A stretch of DNA of 64,000 nucleotides from Octodonta nipae (Eukaryota > Arthropoda > Insecta > Coleoptera > Chrysomelidae), in the NCBI GenBank assembly GCA_034190945.1, contig CM067223.1, positions 66,896,515-66,960,514 on the forward strand. Reading direction: 5' to 3'. Shown here in pieces: positions 10,620-20,766 of this stretch. The position numbers and the translations under genes are program-made. The number at the start of each line of letters is the position of its first letter. Positions within the stretch are counted from its first letter, which is position 1. Under the pieces are notes generated by a model, which saw only the letters and a program-made list of their open reading frames with translations, had not been told where the DNA came from and did no database searches.

Positions 10620-10702
10620 TAATGGCTCCAAAGCAGGAGTCGAAACGTCGAGTATTCAATAAATTCAGACGCGGTTCTCACCCGAAACCTAGCTTAGTTC
10701 AT
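10316..10702 (+). repeat. Right (3') pLTR of the Penelope-like element
   Basis: Direct-orientation partner of 8966-9362. It covers the last ~100 codons of the ORF, its stop at 10617-10619, the hammerhead-like hairpin, and the terminal CCTAGCTTAGTTC. Confidence 0.8.
10614..10649 (+). ncRNA. Minimal Penelope hammerhead motif, right repeat
   Basis: TTGATAATGG, then GGCTCC-AAAGCA-GGAGTC, then GAAACGTC, directly overlapping the ORF stop codon. In the canonical numbering GAAAC-GUC leaves a two-pair stem III with no loop, the hallmark of minimal PLE hammerheads that are thought to work as dimers. The catalytic-box base G8 is A here, so activity is likely weak or absent. Confidence 0.6.
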
Positions 10703-10926
10703 AATAATGACCGCGGAAGCCTCTCAGAACATATATATATATACGTCCTAGCAAGGGCTAGGAAAAATATTACAGAGCTATCGGGAATAGCAAAATCATC
10801 AGATACTTATTAGAATTGGTAGAAAAACGTCTGTCGGTATATTTTGTTGATGAATATATTTGAACTTTTTCTTGTTTTTGTTCTCGTATTAGCTTACAAT
10901 TTATTGTGGAACATTACTTTTTTCAG

Positions 10927-11263
10927 ATCGTGTCCAAATGAGTGACTCTACAGCACTTTAAAGGCAAGTCGGCCCATATATATGTGCTTTGAAGACCCAC
11001 ATAGATACGATTGAAGATTTTAATCCAAGCCTAATTACAGCTGCAAGAGAAAAAAATTTGTGATACTCTTCGTGGGCAAATATTGTAATTTTTATATATT
11101 ATATATATTATTATTGTATTAAATGCACTAAATAAATGTGAAGGGTTAAAAAAGAGGGGAATATTTTTATTAGCTGAAGCAAGTTCTTCTGATAATTTAA
11201 TTAGTAAAGATTATGTTACTAAAACATTGAGGTATGCTGAGGAATTTCCAGATATAATCACAG
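10927..11263 (+). pseudogene. UMPS: UMPS orotidine-5'-phosphate decarboxylase exon, broken
   Basis: A decayed exon of the decarboxylase domain of UMP synthase, the last step of pyrimidine synthesis. It follows a TTTTTTTCAG acceptor (ends 10926). Recognisable blocks: 'GPYICALKTHIDTIEDFNPS' (cf. the conserved K-T-H-x-D active-site block), then a stop, 'SSWANIV' (cf. the conserved SSWADLVN), then 'KKRGIFLLAEASSSDNLI' and 'DYVTKTLRYAEEFPDIITG', ending at an ACAG/GTAAGA donor at 11263. The block FEDRKFADIG with catalytic Asp/Lys is deleted, an AT-rich run sits where VNAHVVPG should be, and there are at least two stops (near 10958 and 11062). Splice signals show it arose by genomic duplication or inversion, not as a processed copy. 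It lies on the opposite strand to the OPRT exons at 31.5-32.7 kb. Confidence 0.75.
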
Positions 11264-12146
11264 GTAAGATCTATTTATAATATTTTTATAACAAGGATTG
11301 ACTCCTTTGGTTTGGCTCGGTCTTACTAAGATTCATTGTGTTCATACATTTTTTCGACTACATAATAAAACATTATATCGAGGTAGCCTGAAATTCAGAA
11401 ATTATTTGCATTATTTAACAAAGAAATCGTGATATAGTAAACTCGGTTTTTATACAAATTTTAGTATATATTAATGTTAGACATTCTTTCATTTCGAAGA
11501 CACGATCTTCATGTGCCAAAGTTCGTACATTTACGGTTTCTATTGCCAACTTCGTTTTTTTCAGCTAGCCTATTCAGAACCCCTATCTACTTCCTTGCCT
11601 GGTCGCTTTGTCAGCCAGGGTATCGCAGACAAAAGATGACTTTGGTTCTGTTCATGACTTACTTTTATGAGGAAGATCTTGGGCATTTAAAACACCATGC
11701 TTGCTAGGCGGGTTTGTGAGTTTTAGCGTGGGTTATAAAAACAGATATTTGGGTGTGAAAATCATTTAGATTACGAACAGGTATTTGGAACTGAGAGAGA
11801 GTCGAGGCTCGAGTGGGCAGAATAGCTTCCCGGAAGTAGACATTTCGGCTGCCGAAATCGTATGTATGTATGAATGTATAACACTAACATCTTTGCAGAC
11901 ACTATATTAGAAAGACATAGAACGTGGATCCAAGAGGCAGAATATAAATGCAAATGGCAAAGAATGAGGGATGTCTGTGTTCATGTGTTCAGAAATGGAG
12001 TAAAGAAGAAGGTTGATAGGATGATAGCGTCAATTAACCTATCGAGTTATTTTTTTAAAATTTAACGTAAGAATTGATAGGACGTCAGTGATAACTCCAA
12101 CCGGTTTCCGAATTAAAACATTTATGTACTCGTTTAAATATTAACG
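11264..12146. other. Intergenic or UMPS intron-like DNA, nothing recognised
   Basis: No further UMPS exon (for example the TPGV or GRGI blocks) was found. A 77-codon open frame at 11474-11707 has no domain. A TTTGCAG near 11897 could be a splice acceptor but no coding match follows. Confidence 0.4.
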
Positions 12147-12820
12147 ACATATTATCTAAATATATATTTTGTTTTGATTTAATTACCCTTTAATTGTTAA
12201 AGTAGAGAAGTGGCATAGAGATAGATAACATTTGCCTAAGCGTATTTGTACGGCAAAATACTTCATTTGAAGACGCGAGATGTAAGATCGACATCTAGGA
12301 TTTTCAAGAGAATCAGTACACAGAGGTACCGAATCTGGAGCCGTTCCGTGTAATTGCTGTTCTCCCTTAACTCCTAGCATCAAATGCATAAAGAAGTGTT
12401 CGAGAGGACATTCAATTGTGGGAAGCGCAACTGATGAAGGTTCCCGACCAGAGACAATATATATTATATTTATATATAATATATATTGTATTTTCAATTT
12501 CTAAGTACTTCTTGGGAAATAACACCACAGTTCAAAGAAAATTGCTGTATATTCCAAACGTTTCGGGGTCTAGATCAGATCCCCTTGTCAATGGTTAAGA
12601 AACTACGGATAAAAAAGGGGGCACGATCCTGAGATGTAAATTGAAATATTTGACAATACATAATATTTGATTTCTGACGTAACTAAGAGAATTTTATTTG
12701 TAATATATAGGGTAGCACAGAAATTTCTAAAGATCATATAATCATAAAGATCCCTTCAAATTGGAAGAATTTGAAAGGGGGATCTTCAGAATTTTATGTG
12801 GCGCTCCTAGGTGCGACTTT
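12147..12820 (+). repeat. Hammerhead-ribozyme repeat, copy B (rearranged, extended)
   Basis: Matches copy A (8263-8870) with a few percent differences up to 12747, then continues with AAGATCCCTTCAAATTGGAA into the left arm of a large hairpin. Contains the inverted monomer part, a mutated ribozyme and the minimal hammerhead-like hairpin (minus strand, 12553-12594, one stem mismatch). Confidence 0.75.
12425..12490 (+). ncRNA. Hammerhead ribozyme, copy B, mutated
   Basis: CTGATGA at 12431-12437, stem II GGT/ACC, GAGA (A14 to G) at 12451-12454, AT stem III, GTA at 12488-12490, no stem I partner after it. Same inactivating changes as copy A, so both descend from one mutant. Confidence 0.6.
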
Positions 12821-13403
12821 CTTATAATATCTTATAAGAAAGTCTGCTTTAATTTTGTTAAACGAAAACGATTGTATCGCTACTACCTCCGTAGAATTCA
12901 GTCGTTCCTGGTTGCCGATGATTAAGGAAGAAATTGCTAATGGTCATGTCCTTGTGAACAACCCAATATCGGGATAGTTCATAAGGTTTTTCCTAGGTTT
13001 TCCCTTATGATTTTAATGGGATCACTGAATCAACAAAGTTCTTTGGTCGCATTTTTGGCGAATGCACTATCTTTAACAAAGTCGCACCTAGGACCGCCAC
13101 ATAAAATTCTGAAGATCCCCCTATCAAATTCTTCCAATTTGAAGGGATCTTTATGATTATATGATCTTTAGAAATCTCTGTGCTACCCTATATATTACAA
13201 ATAAAATTCTCTTAGTTACGTCAGAAATCAAATATTATGTATTGTCAAATATTTTAATTTACATCTCAGAATTGTGCCCCCTTTTTTATCCGTAGTTTCT
13301 TAACCATTGACAACGGGGTCTGATCTAGACCCCGAAACGTTTGGAATATACAGCAATTTTCTTTGAACTGTGGTGTTATTTCCCAAGAAGTACTTAGAAA
13401 TTG
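12495..13403. repeat. Long inverted repeat, 326 bp arms, 257 bp spacer
   Basis: Arms 12495-12820 and 13078-13403 pair with each other throughout (coordinates sum to 25898 along the whole length) with few mismatches. Each arm holds the tail of the ribozyme repeat including the minimal hammerhead motif (13305-13345, plus strand, in the right arm). The spacer 12821-13077 has no recognised coding. A transcript would form a ~325 bp duplex, a possible source of small RNAs. Confidence 0.85.
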
Positions 13404-13429
13404 ATAAATATGCCACAAGTATCATTCAG

Positions 13430-13811
13430 AAAACAATATATATTGTCTTGCCTACAAAGGAATGACACCTCGAAGAGAGTATTCAATATCTCTGAAAGGT
13501 GAAGTAACCTGAAAATTTTATCGTGACATTCTGTCCTACGAGTTAAGGGAGAACAGCAATTACACGGAACGGCTCCAGATTCGGAACCTCTGTGTACTGA
13601 TTCTCTTGAAAATCCTAGATGTCGGTCTTACATCTCGCGTCTTCAAATTTAACGAAATGCATCAAATGCATAAATAAGTGTTCGAGAGGACATTCAATTG
13701 TAGGAAGCGCAACTGATGAAGGTTCCCGACCAGAAACAATATATATTATATTTATATATAATATATATTGTCTTGCGTACAAAGGAATGATACCTCGAAG
13801 AGAGTATAAAA
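13430..13811 (+). repeat. Hammerhead-ribozyme repeat, copy C: partial plus one full monomer
   Basis: Starts inside stem III of an upstream unit (GAAAACAATATATATTGTC, cleavage-equivalent site after 13447), runs through one complete 325 nt monomer to the next cleavage site after 13772, and ends with ~39 nt of a third unit (TTGCGTACAAAGGAATGATACC). Thus at least parts of three head-to-tail units are preserved, the genomic pattern expected when multimeric or circular ribozyme RNA is reverse transcribed. Confidence 0.8.
13707..13778 (+). ncRNA. Type I hammerhead ribozyme, complete core
   Basis: All invariant bases are present. Stem I: GCGCAA (13707-13712) pairs with TTGCGT (13773-13778), six pairs with one G-U. 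Core CTGATGA 13713-13719. Stem II: GGT/ACC (13721-13723 with 13729-13731) around TCCCG, with an A-A mismatch next to the core. GAAA 13733-13736. Stem III: A36-T71, C37-G70 and so on, 15 contiguous pairs of AT-rich palindrome with a six-base loop (TTTATA). GTC at 13770-13772; predicted self-cleavage after C13772. Because stem I is open the fold is type I. The short stem II is the main weakness. Confidence 0.8.
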
Positions 13812-14374
13812 TACTTCATGTTGATATTGTCCAATATTTCCAATTCAACATATCTGACTCCAGTATACTACACCCAGACATTTGGTCTGATGAGAGATTC
13901 ATAGGAAATCATTCTCCAAGACTAAATAACTGGTTAATTACTATTCAAGTTTTTTAGTCTATGAATTCTTTTATTATTTTGACCCTATCGTAATAGGTGG
14001 CAATAAAAATAGAAATTGTTGTAGTCATTTGTTAAGGAACTTGGTATAAATTAAGGGCAATAAACAATATTCAATAGCAGAAATACTGAAAGTCTGTTAA
14101 TCAATCTTTGACTATCAAACAAAACTGATTAATCTATCTGGATATAATTAAACAAAGGGGTATTTTTGAGGAACATAGGTGAAAAGGACTGATTGTTAAC
14201 TCGTAAGAACAATTTTAAATAAAAATATATTCAGGCCAAGACAAGTTATAGAAGGCTACTAAATTACCAAAATATGTACGTAATATTTAAAATTAAATCA
14301 AAATTGTTGTAAACGTACACTATACTGATTCACAGGTATTTGATTTAATTAAATAACAAATTATATATATATAT

Positions 14375-15300
14375 TGTTACGAAATTTACCCAAAGCCGAC
14401 CCTGCACTGTAAGAATTTTTTGTAAAATTGCCATTTTTTTACTCAACATGTGATGGCTAAATTACTAATCAATGTATATGAATTCAAATTATAACACAAT
14501 TTTAGTAATTATCTAAGACATATAAGAAAATCTGCTAAGATGCCGAGTAATTGTACCATCTTAAAGTATAAATGTTACTTGTATTGTAATTTTACCGAAT
14601 GTTTATTAATTTTTAATAACAACCTTTGAAGATTTACCAAAATTTTTAGTAATTTGAGTTACTATATTTTTTAGTAAAATTACAAAATATTTTATAATTA
14701 AATTACTGTGAAGTGTTAAGGAATTTAATTTTTTTATTATTATTTTTACAGTTTGAACTGTAAAATTACACAATACGTTGTAAAATTACTAAAAAATACT
14801 ATTTGTTTGTAGCCATGTGTAATTTTACTAAACAGGTTATTAATTTTCGATACCAAGCTCCTTAAATTTACTAACATTGTTTGTGTTTTGAATTACTAAT
14901 TTTGTTATAAATTTACAAAAAAAAAAAATGTAAATTAAACTACAATATAAGTATTGAAAATTTAAAAAAATATATTGGTATTTTTACTATTCTTCTTATA
15001 AAATTACCCAATGTATTGTAAAATTATTTAAAAATTCTGTTTTTCTTTAGCCTTGTTTAATTTCACTAAACAGGTTGTCGACTTTCGTTACCAAGCTTCT
15101 TAAATTTACAAACATTCTGCGTATTTTAATTTACTCTATTCTCTCGTAAAATTATGAAAAAATATTTAAATTCGAATTCTAATGAATTCATTGGAAATTC
15201 AATTAATTTCATTAATTTTATTATTTTGACTATAAAATTATACAGTGTTTTGTATAATTAACAGTATAACAGGGTTGAAAGATTACAAAAAATGTTTTAA
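14375..15300. repeat. AT-rich tandem repeats, ~235 bp period, with LTR-like start
   Basis: Three degenerate units start near 14762, 14998 and 15232, each with paired TAAAATTA-type words then AACAGGTT...ACCAAGCTNCTTAAATTTAC. Upstream 14375-14405 begins TGTTACGAAATTTACC..GCCGACCCTG, very like the gypsy LTR start at 34410 (minus), so the array may descend from an LTR-linked sequence. No coding seen. Confidence 0.6.
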
Positions 15301-18180
15301 ATATCATTGAAAATTTGAAAAAATGTATCAATATATTTTGAAAATTATAAAGTATACTCATAGTTTTCATTTTTTAAAAAAGCTATGAAGTTAGAAAATG
15401 TTGGTAAATTAGCTGGTTAGAAAATAAATTATCAAATAAAGTTTGTTAAAGTTCTAAAGAGAATTTTTATATATGTATAAACGATCATTTAAAATATTAA
15501 ATATTTAAATAAAAATTCTTACAGAAAATCATTGGTTCAAACCTTGAATTATTTGGATTTTTTTTCTGTGTAAAAATCATTTGATTTGTTACCTCCTTCT
15601 TAAACACTAACTTTTTTCATTTTAGTAAAAAAATATATAATGCATGATTTTTTTATGTTTACAAATAATTTTAATTATGTTGAATAAATCAGTTAACTAT
15701 TATTAATTATTTGTACAAATTCAAGTCCCAAGCAAGGTTTTTATTAAAAACGTGATCGTTACTGTATAACATGAGCAGGTGGCATGAGACTAACTCTTTT
15801 GCCTAGCGCAGGTAAAGCCCATGTTCGAATCCTATACAAAAGTAAACTTTTTTATTTATATTTTATTTGGAATTATTACTTTAAAAAAATTTTAAATTGA
15901 TGGTTTTATTTAATTTTATTTATAAATTATTTTATCTTTTAAATTAAAAAATTTGTATTTATATACTAAATAAATAATCATTTAACTTACTAAGAAACAT
16001 AAACTCGTTTAATTGATCTTGCGAAATGCTCTTGATTTGAGTGTTATTGTCGTTATTGTTGTTAGTAGATACTTGACACCGTGTTCCTCGAAAAGAAAGT
16101 AAGTTTACGAAAGTCACACCAGATATTTGATCAAGCTTCAACGTAACCAGCGGGTATATTATTGAACTTTATAGATTTAATAAGAGCCATATCAACAATA
16201 ATAATACTTGTTGTTATGATTGTTGTTGATAGGATTAATTTAATTGATTTTACTTTTATAAATATACAGTTATTTTATAAAAATAAAGTTGTGTAAACAA
16301 AGTGTGTACGCTATATAGAAAAGCACCTAAGCAACATTAAAAACTAAGCATGTGTATGTGTATACAGATACACCATTTTGTATTAGTACTTTACTAGTAT
16401 ATAATATCTGTGCCTATATCGATGGTTACGGGAAGAAGAGTGTTACATCTCAAAAATGTCGAGATTTGTGTTTGTTACAGGTAACGATTAATAAACATAT
16501 TTGCTTTCCAGTAAAAATGAGTTTTTATGCGAATTTCTGCTACCGTACAAAAAATGTTACAGGGACTTTTCTCTCATATTTCGTTAAGATATTTACTACT
16601 AGAATATTTCAGTTTGTTTTAGTAAACGCTGTAGTGTATCTCACAAATTTGTATTAAAAAGGTTATATTTCGAATTAGTGCATGTGAATTAATTGTATTA
16701 CTTTGACTATAATTTTGCTAAAGAGAGACGCATTTCAGCATATACCTATTTCGGTTTCAAATTAACTACACATTGTCCTTCAAATTTATGCCAAGATATT
16801 GTTTTGTAACACTCTTGAATTGAATTTATCAGCAAATTTCTTTTAAAACTGTAATATATTTGGGAATGTTTCACTTTTCTTTATAATTCTCAAAAAGCTG
16901 TCTATATGGTTTTGGTAGGATGTATAGCTTTATTCTTTGAATTAAAATAACATTTTGTAAAATGTAATCTATGTGAAACATTCGTTTTCATTCTTGTTCA
17001 AACATTTCTGGGATTTTAAAGCATTGTCTTCTAAACGTTGTTTGTGGCATATTCTTGATTACTTTTATGTTTTTTGGGCAATAACACCACAATCGAAATA
17101 AAACGACGTATATTTAAGGGAAACCAAACGTTTCAAAGTCTGTTCTGAGTTCGTTGTCAATGGCTTTATATTTATAAATATAAAGCCGTACTACTATTGA
17201 GAAAGAAATTAAGAGATATAAAAAATCAAGTCTAATTTTTCTTACTGATCAATATGACTGTATTATAGCAAAGAAAAAAGAAAATTTCTAACAAAGTTTT
17301 TTTTTAACTAAAACAGTCAACATCAGATTTGTTTGTAAATAAAAAGAAAAATATCAAATTTTCAGAATTGAAGGTTGTTAAACTAGACAGCCTAGACAAG
17401 GATTATCCAAATGATTTGTTTTATAAAATTTCATTTCAAAAAAGTGTTTTCAATCGAGCCTAAATCATTAGTAACAGAAAAAATATAAACCTGAAACAAA
17501 TTGACATTGTAAAAGTCTATGCCAGGAAATAAAGTATAACAGAAAAAAAATAAAGGCTTGATTTCTTTAATCAGGAAATAAGAATAGTGTGTTCCTGAGT
17601 ATTATTTAGAATTTTACAATAACCTTCAGTAGTAGAATAACTCACTTTATAACCAAATACTTGATTAATGTTAAGTCTAAGTATTTGTGTTTCTCCTTTG
17701 AACAATAAGAAGTAAGTTTGACAAAACAAAAATAAATATTAATAATTAACAAAAAGATATTGTCTTTATTTCATTTTATTCCTGAGATCTTAGTGTTATT
17801 TTATTTATACACTAAATTTAGTTGTACTTTTACTACAATATAGTTACATCTACTTTTCTTTGCGTTCGATTAAGTTTTAGGTATTTTCTTATAATGTCGT
17901 TTTCAATAGCTTAGAAAGCATTTCAGAAATGATCTAATACAATAGTAAAAAGTTAACAGAAAAATAATATTAGTGTTAGAATCTTTCGGCAAGATTACAT
18001 TTTTAGTTCAAAAGAGATGCAAATGCATTATTTGTGACAAAAAAAACTGCAACAAATAATATCCTAACCCTCAAGCTGACATTAATGTTACTAATTCGGA
18101 GGAATCGGGCTGAGTTTTTAATTTAATTCAAAGGTTTTTTTGTCTCTAAAAAATCTTTAAAAGTTTCTTCTGTGAAAACT
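15301..18180. other. AT-rich DNA; one tRNA-like box, no gene
   Basis: A Pol III B-box-like GTTCGAATCC lies at 15824-15833 with a weak A box about 45 bp upstream, possibly a SINE scrap. An open frame of 101 codons at 16352-16657 is low complexity without domains. Confidence 0.4.
17050..17165 (-). repeat. Diverged fragment of the minimal-hammerhead repeat tail
   Basis: Shares with 8625-8720 the order TTGGG..AATAACACCAC, TATATT, CCAAACGTTTC, GTTGTCAATGG. The hairpin stem has decayed (AAAGTC with TGTTCTGAGTTC). Confidence 0.55.
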
Positions 18181-18239
18181 AGTTTTTTGAATTATAACAG
18201 TCTTCTTCCCAGCCATCGATATATATTTCGGCACGATCT

Positions 18240-20535
18240 TTTGTTCTGGCGGTACCTCGAGTTCGCCAGGCGAGGACGCCAGACGTTTTTCCCAGAGCCA
18301 TACACACTTGTATGTTTAGGGAAAATTTATTATACAGTAACACTTTTTTAGTATTTCTATTATTGAGAGTGAGAGTATTGAGACAGTCGTGTGTTGCTCG
18401 CAGAGGTTGTAACGACGTTTTAAAATTAATAAGGTTATTTATTCGTGAGGACTATTTGTGATACATCAACTTATTGTTAATCAATAATAATTATTATTAT
18501 TAAGTGTTTGTTAAAATATATTTTTTATTACGCATATAAAGTGTAATCGTGTGCTTTAGGGACATCGAGGTTGAAAATATTGGGTAAGTAAAATATAGTT
18601 AATGATATTTATAATAATGTTTTTCTAAGTCTCTTATATAAAAAATAGTTTTTTTTTACTTCTTATCTAATAACAATCTTTATTTTTTGATAAATCCACT
18701 TTTATGATTTTACGTTATTGATTCAAACAGAGGAATGAATTATTTAATAGATACAATTTAAAAAAATTACTTGAGCACGTTCCTGTTGTCAATCATGTGT
18801 TAATAATCAGAGGTATGAAGATTGTGTGTATTTTTATTAAATTCATGAAATTCTTTTTTTCTACAAAAAAAAATTATTTGATTAATGTTCAAATTGTTTA
18901 CATACTACTCTTTTACGTAGCTGTTGTTAATTATCTGTAGTTAAATAATTATATTCATTTAATACTAATAGTTTGAATAAATTAAACGGAATTTTCAAAT
19001 AAAATTTTGTTTTTTGTTTCAGATCAAGATTTGCATCATGCAGCAAATGTATATAATGTAGTCATCATCAAGGACATTATAATACATGCTGAATCGTTTT
19101 CTGACGGACTTTTAACTACATTTTTATATTATTATTTTTTGCTATAGTTTATCCCCAAGATATCGAGGGAACACTCGAAGCAATTTAGCGGTGAGTATTA
19201 AAAAATATATTCTAAAAACTTTTTTATAAATTTTTTTTTCTTTAGACATAAATTAGAAAAGTTCGTTAAAAAGCAATATTATATTGTGACACACCTTAAT
19301 TTTTCGGTAATATTATCACTTGTATACAGTTGTCAAAATCTAAAATTACACTAACATGTTTATTCGTTGTAAAATATTATTTTGTCAAGAATAGCATATT
19401 GTTAAATTATAAAGCTCATGATTTTACGTTAAACTAAATGAAAAGTTTCAAACTCAATCTTCGATCTTCAAAAATTAATATTGACAATACAATTTTGAGT
19501 AAATGAATAAATAATATGAGCTTGTCTAATTAATCGACTGACTATTCTTGTCTTTGACGTACTCTGACTCTCGCATTAATATTTTTTCACATATCTTTCT
19601 CATCAGTATATTCGCTAATTTTCTCTTAGTTAATTTGTCTTTTTATATTATATGGCCAAACCTTTTTTTCTATTATAATTCTCTGCCTGTACTGTTTTAA
19701 ACTGGCCGGCACTTTTTTCTGTACTATATTATTTCCTCAGACCTAAAATAATCCTTTTAATAGTTGTGTGTGCTGTGTTTCCTTCTAAATGCGTATTTTG
19801 TAATAGAGTTTCGAATACTTCTATTCTCTTTACTAATACTTACACTCTTATATGTCATGTTAATATTCAATTATTAATACTATGTCTTCCTCAGCTTTCA
19901 CAATCTATGATCTCCTTTTGGACAGCTCTCTCCTCCTCTCCTCAGTAAGTCACATTTAATAAAGAATTTTGTTTGCTCTGGTAGTTTTTTTGTTTACTAT
20001 TTTTTCCTCTTATTCTTTTCAGCTATACAAATTTGCTATACTAGATTTTTTATTTACTTGATTTTCCTAAAAAGCATCACGTACCCATCTCACCTTAGAC
20101 CTCAGATGACCTTTCAGAAGTAGTTAAACTTCGTCTGTGATTTAAGTCTTAACTTCCATTCCTCGAATAATAATAAAAATTTGTACTATTTTTTGTATTT
20201 GTTAAAATTTATTTAAGATTTAATTTTGGTTACAGATTGTTCTTACAAATTTGCCCTACAAAGGGTACAAAGAGGGGCCAAAGGAAGGCAACTAAAATCC
20301 ACCCCAAAGTCACTAAATTGACTAAAGATGTTTACTGTTACCTCGCTGCTGAATCCGATAACTAGTGTCCATAATTTTTTAATTATATTATATAAGATAA
20401 CTTTAATCCTAAATTAGTTCTGTATATTTTATTCCATTCTTATTATTTATAAGGATATCGTTCAATTTTGTTTTGTCATTTTGATACTTTATGATGTATT
20501 AATATTATTTTATGCTGCAATAAATAGTTTTCTTA
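18240..20535 (+). other. Possible spliced transcription unit, coding potential unclear
   Basis: A locally GC-rich stretch (18240-18300) is followed by a candidate exon ending at ATTGG/GTAAGT (18581), a TTTGTTTCAG acceptor at 19021, a short candidate exon 19148-19190 between GCTATAG and GTGAGT, a GGTTACAG acceptor and final exon from 20236, and AATAAA at 20519-20524. Joining the last two exons gives about 34 open codons ending 'KGYKEGPKEGN'; the alternative frame of the last exon gives 46 codons ending 'KDVYCYLAAESDN'. Neither has an ATG or known domain, so this may be a long non-coding RNA or chance. RNA evidence would decide. Confidence 0.25.
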
Positions 20536-20758
20536 CCCTAAACGTTTAAATTATTTAAATTAACTACACAGGTTTAATAGTCAATCCGACGCAGTATGCT
20601 TGATATATTTCGCAGCACGAGATCTAATCTTATCCATTATTATAATCACTGGACGCTTTCGTAAGAAGGTAATCTTGATGCTAGTATTATTGATCTTTTT
20701 TGTGATCCTCTCAACTGCAAAGCTCCAGGCATGCAGAGGAATGTTCAACGGTGTGTAA

Positions 20759-20766
20759 TTGCCTTA
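20759..20766. other. hAT target-site duplication, left (TTGCCTTA)
   Basis: The same eight bases occur at 23659-23666 immediately outside the other end of the element. Confidence 0.9.

Larger units (their letters stand above)
8966..10702 (+). mobile_element. Penelope-like element with inverted terminal repeats, 5' truncated
   Basis: A PLE relic bounded by ~390 bp inverted repeats: the left arm 8966-9362 is the reverse complement of 10316-10702 with only a few differences. The interior holds the end of the reverse transcriptase and a GIY-YIG endonuclease. PLEs commonly carry a terminal repeat (pLTR) that can be inverted at the 5' end, which fits. Outer ends read GAACTAAGCTAGG on the left and CCTAGCTTAGTTC on the right. 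A (TA)n tract lies at the left flank and a short one near 10727 beyond the right end, consistent with insertion into an AT-rich site. Confidence 0.85.

Noticed and set aside
13428..13447. A further hammerhead at the start of ribozyme copy C.
   Set aside because: Only stem III and the GTC junction remain; no CTGATGA box or stem II lies upstream, so it is a truncated unit.
15777..15835. tRNA-like sequence with a B box (GTTCGAATCC).
   Set aside because: The five bases on each side of the T loop do not pair, and no acceptor stem or anticodon arm can be drawn. At most a SINE scrap.
16352..16657. 101-codon open frame on the plus strand.
   Set aside because: Low-complexity AT-rich translation, no domain, no promoter or splice support.
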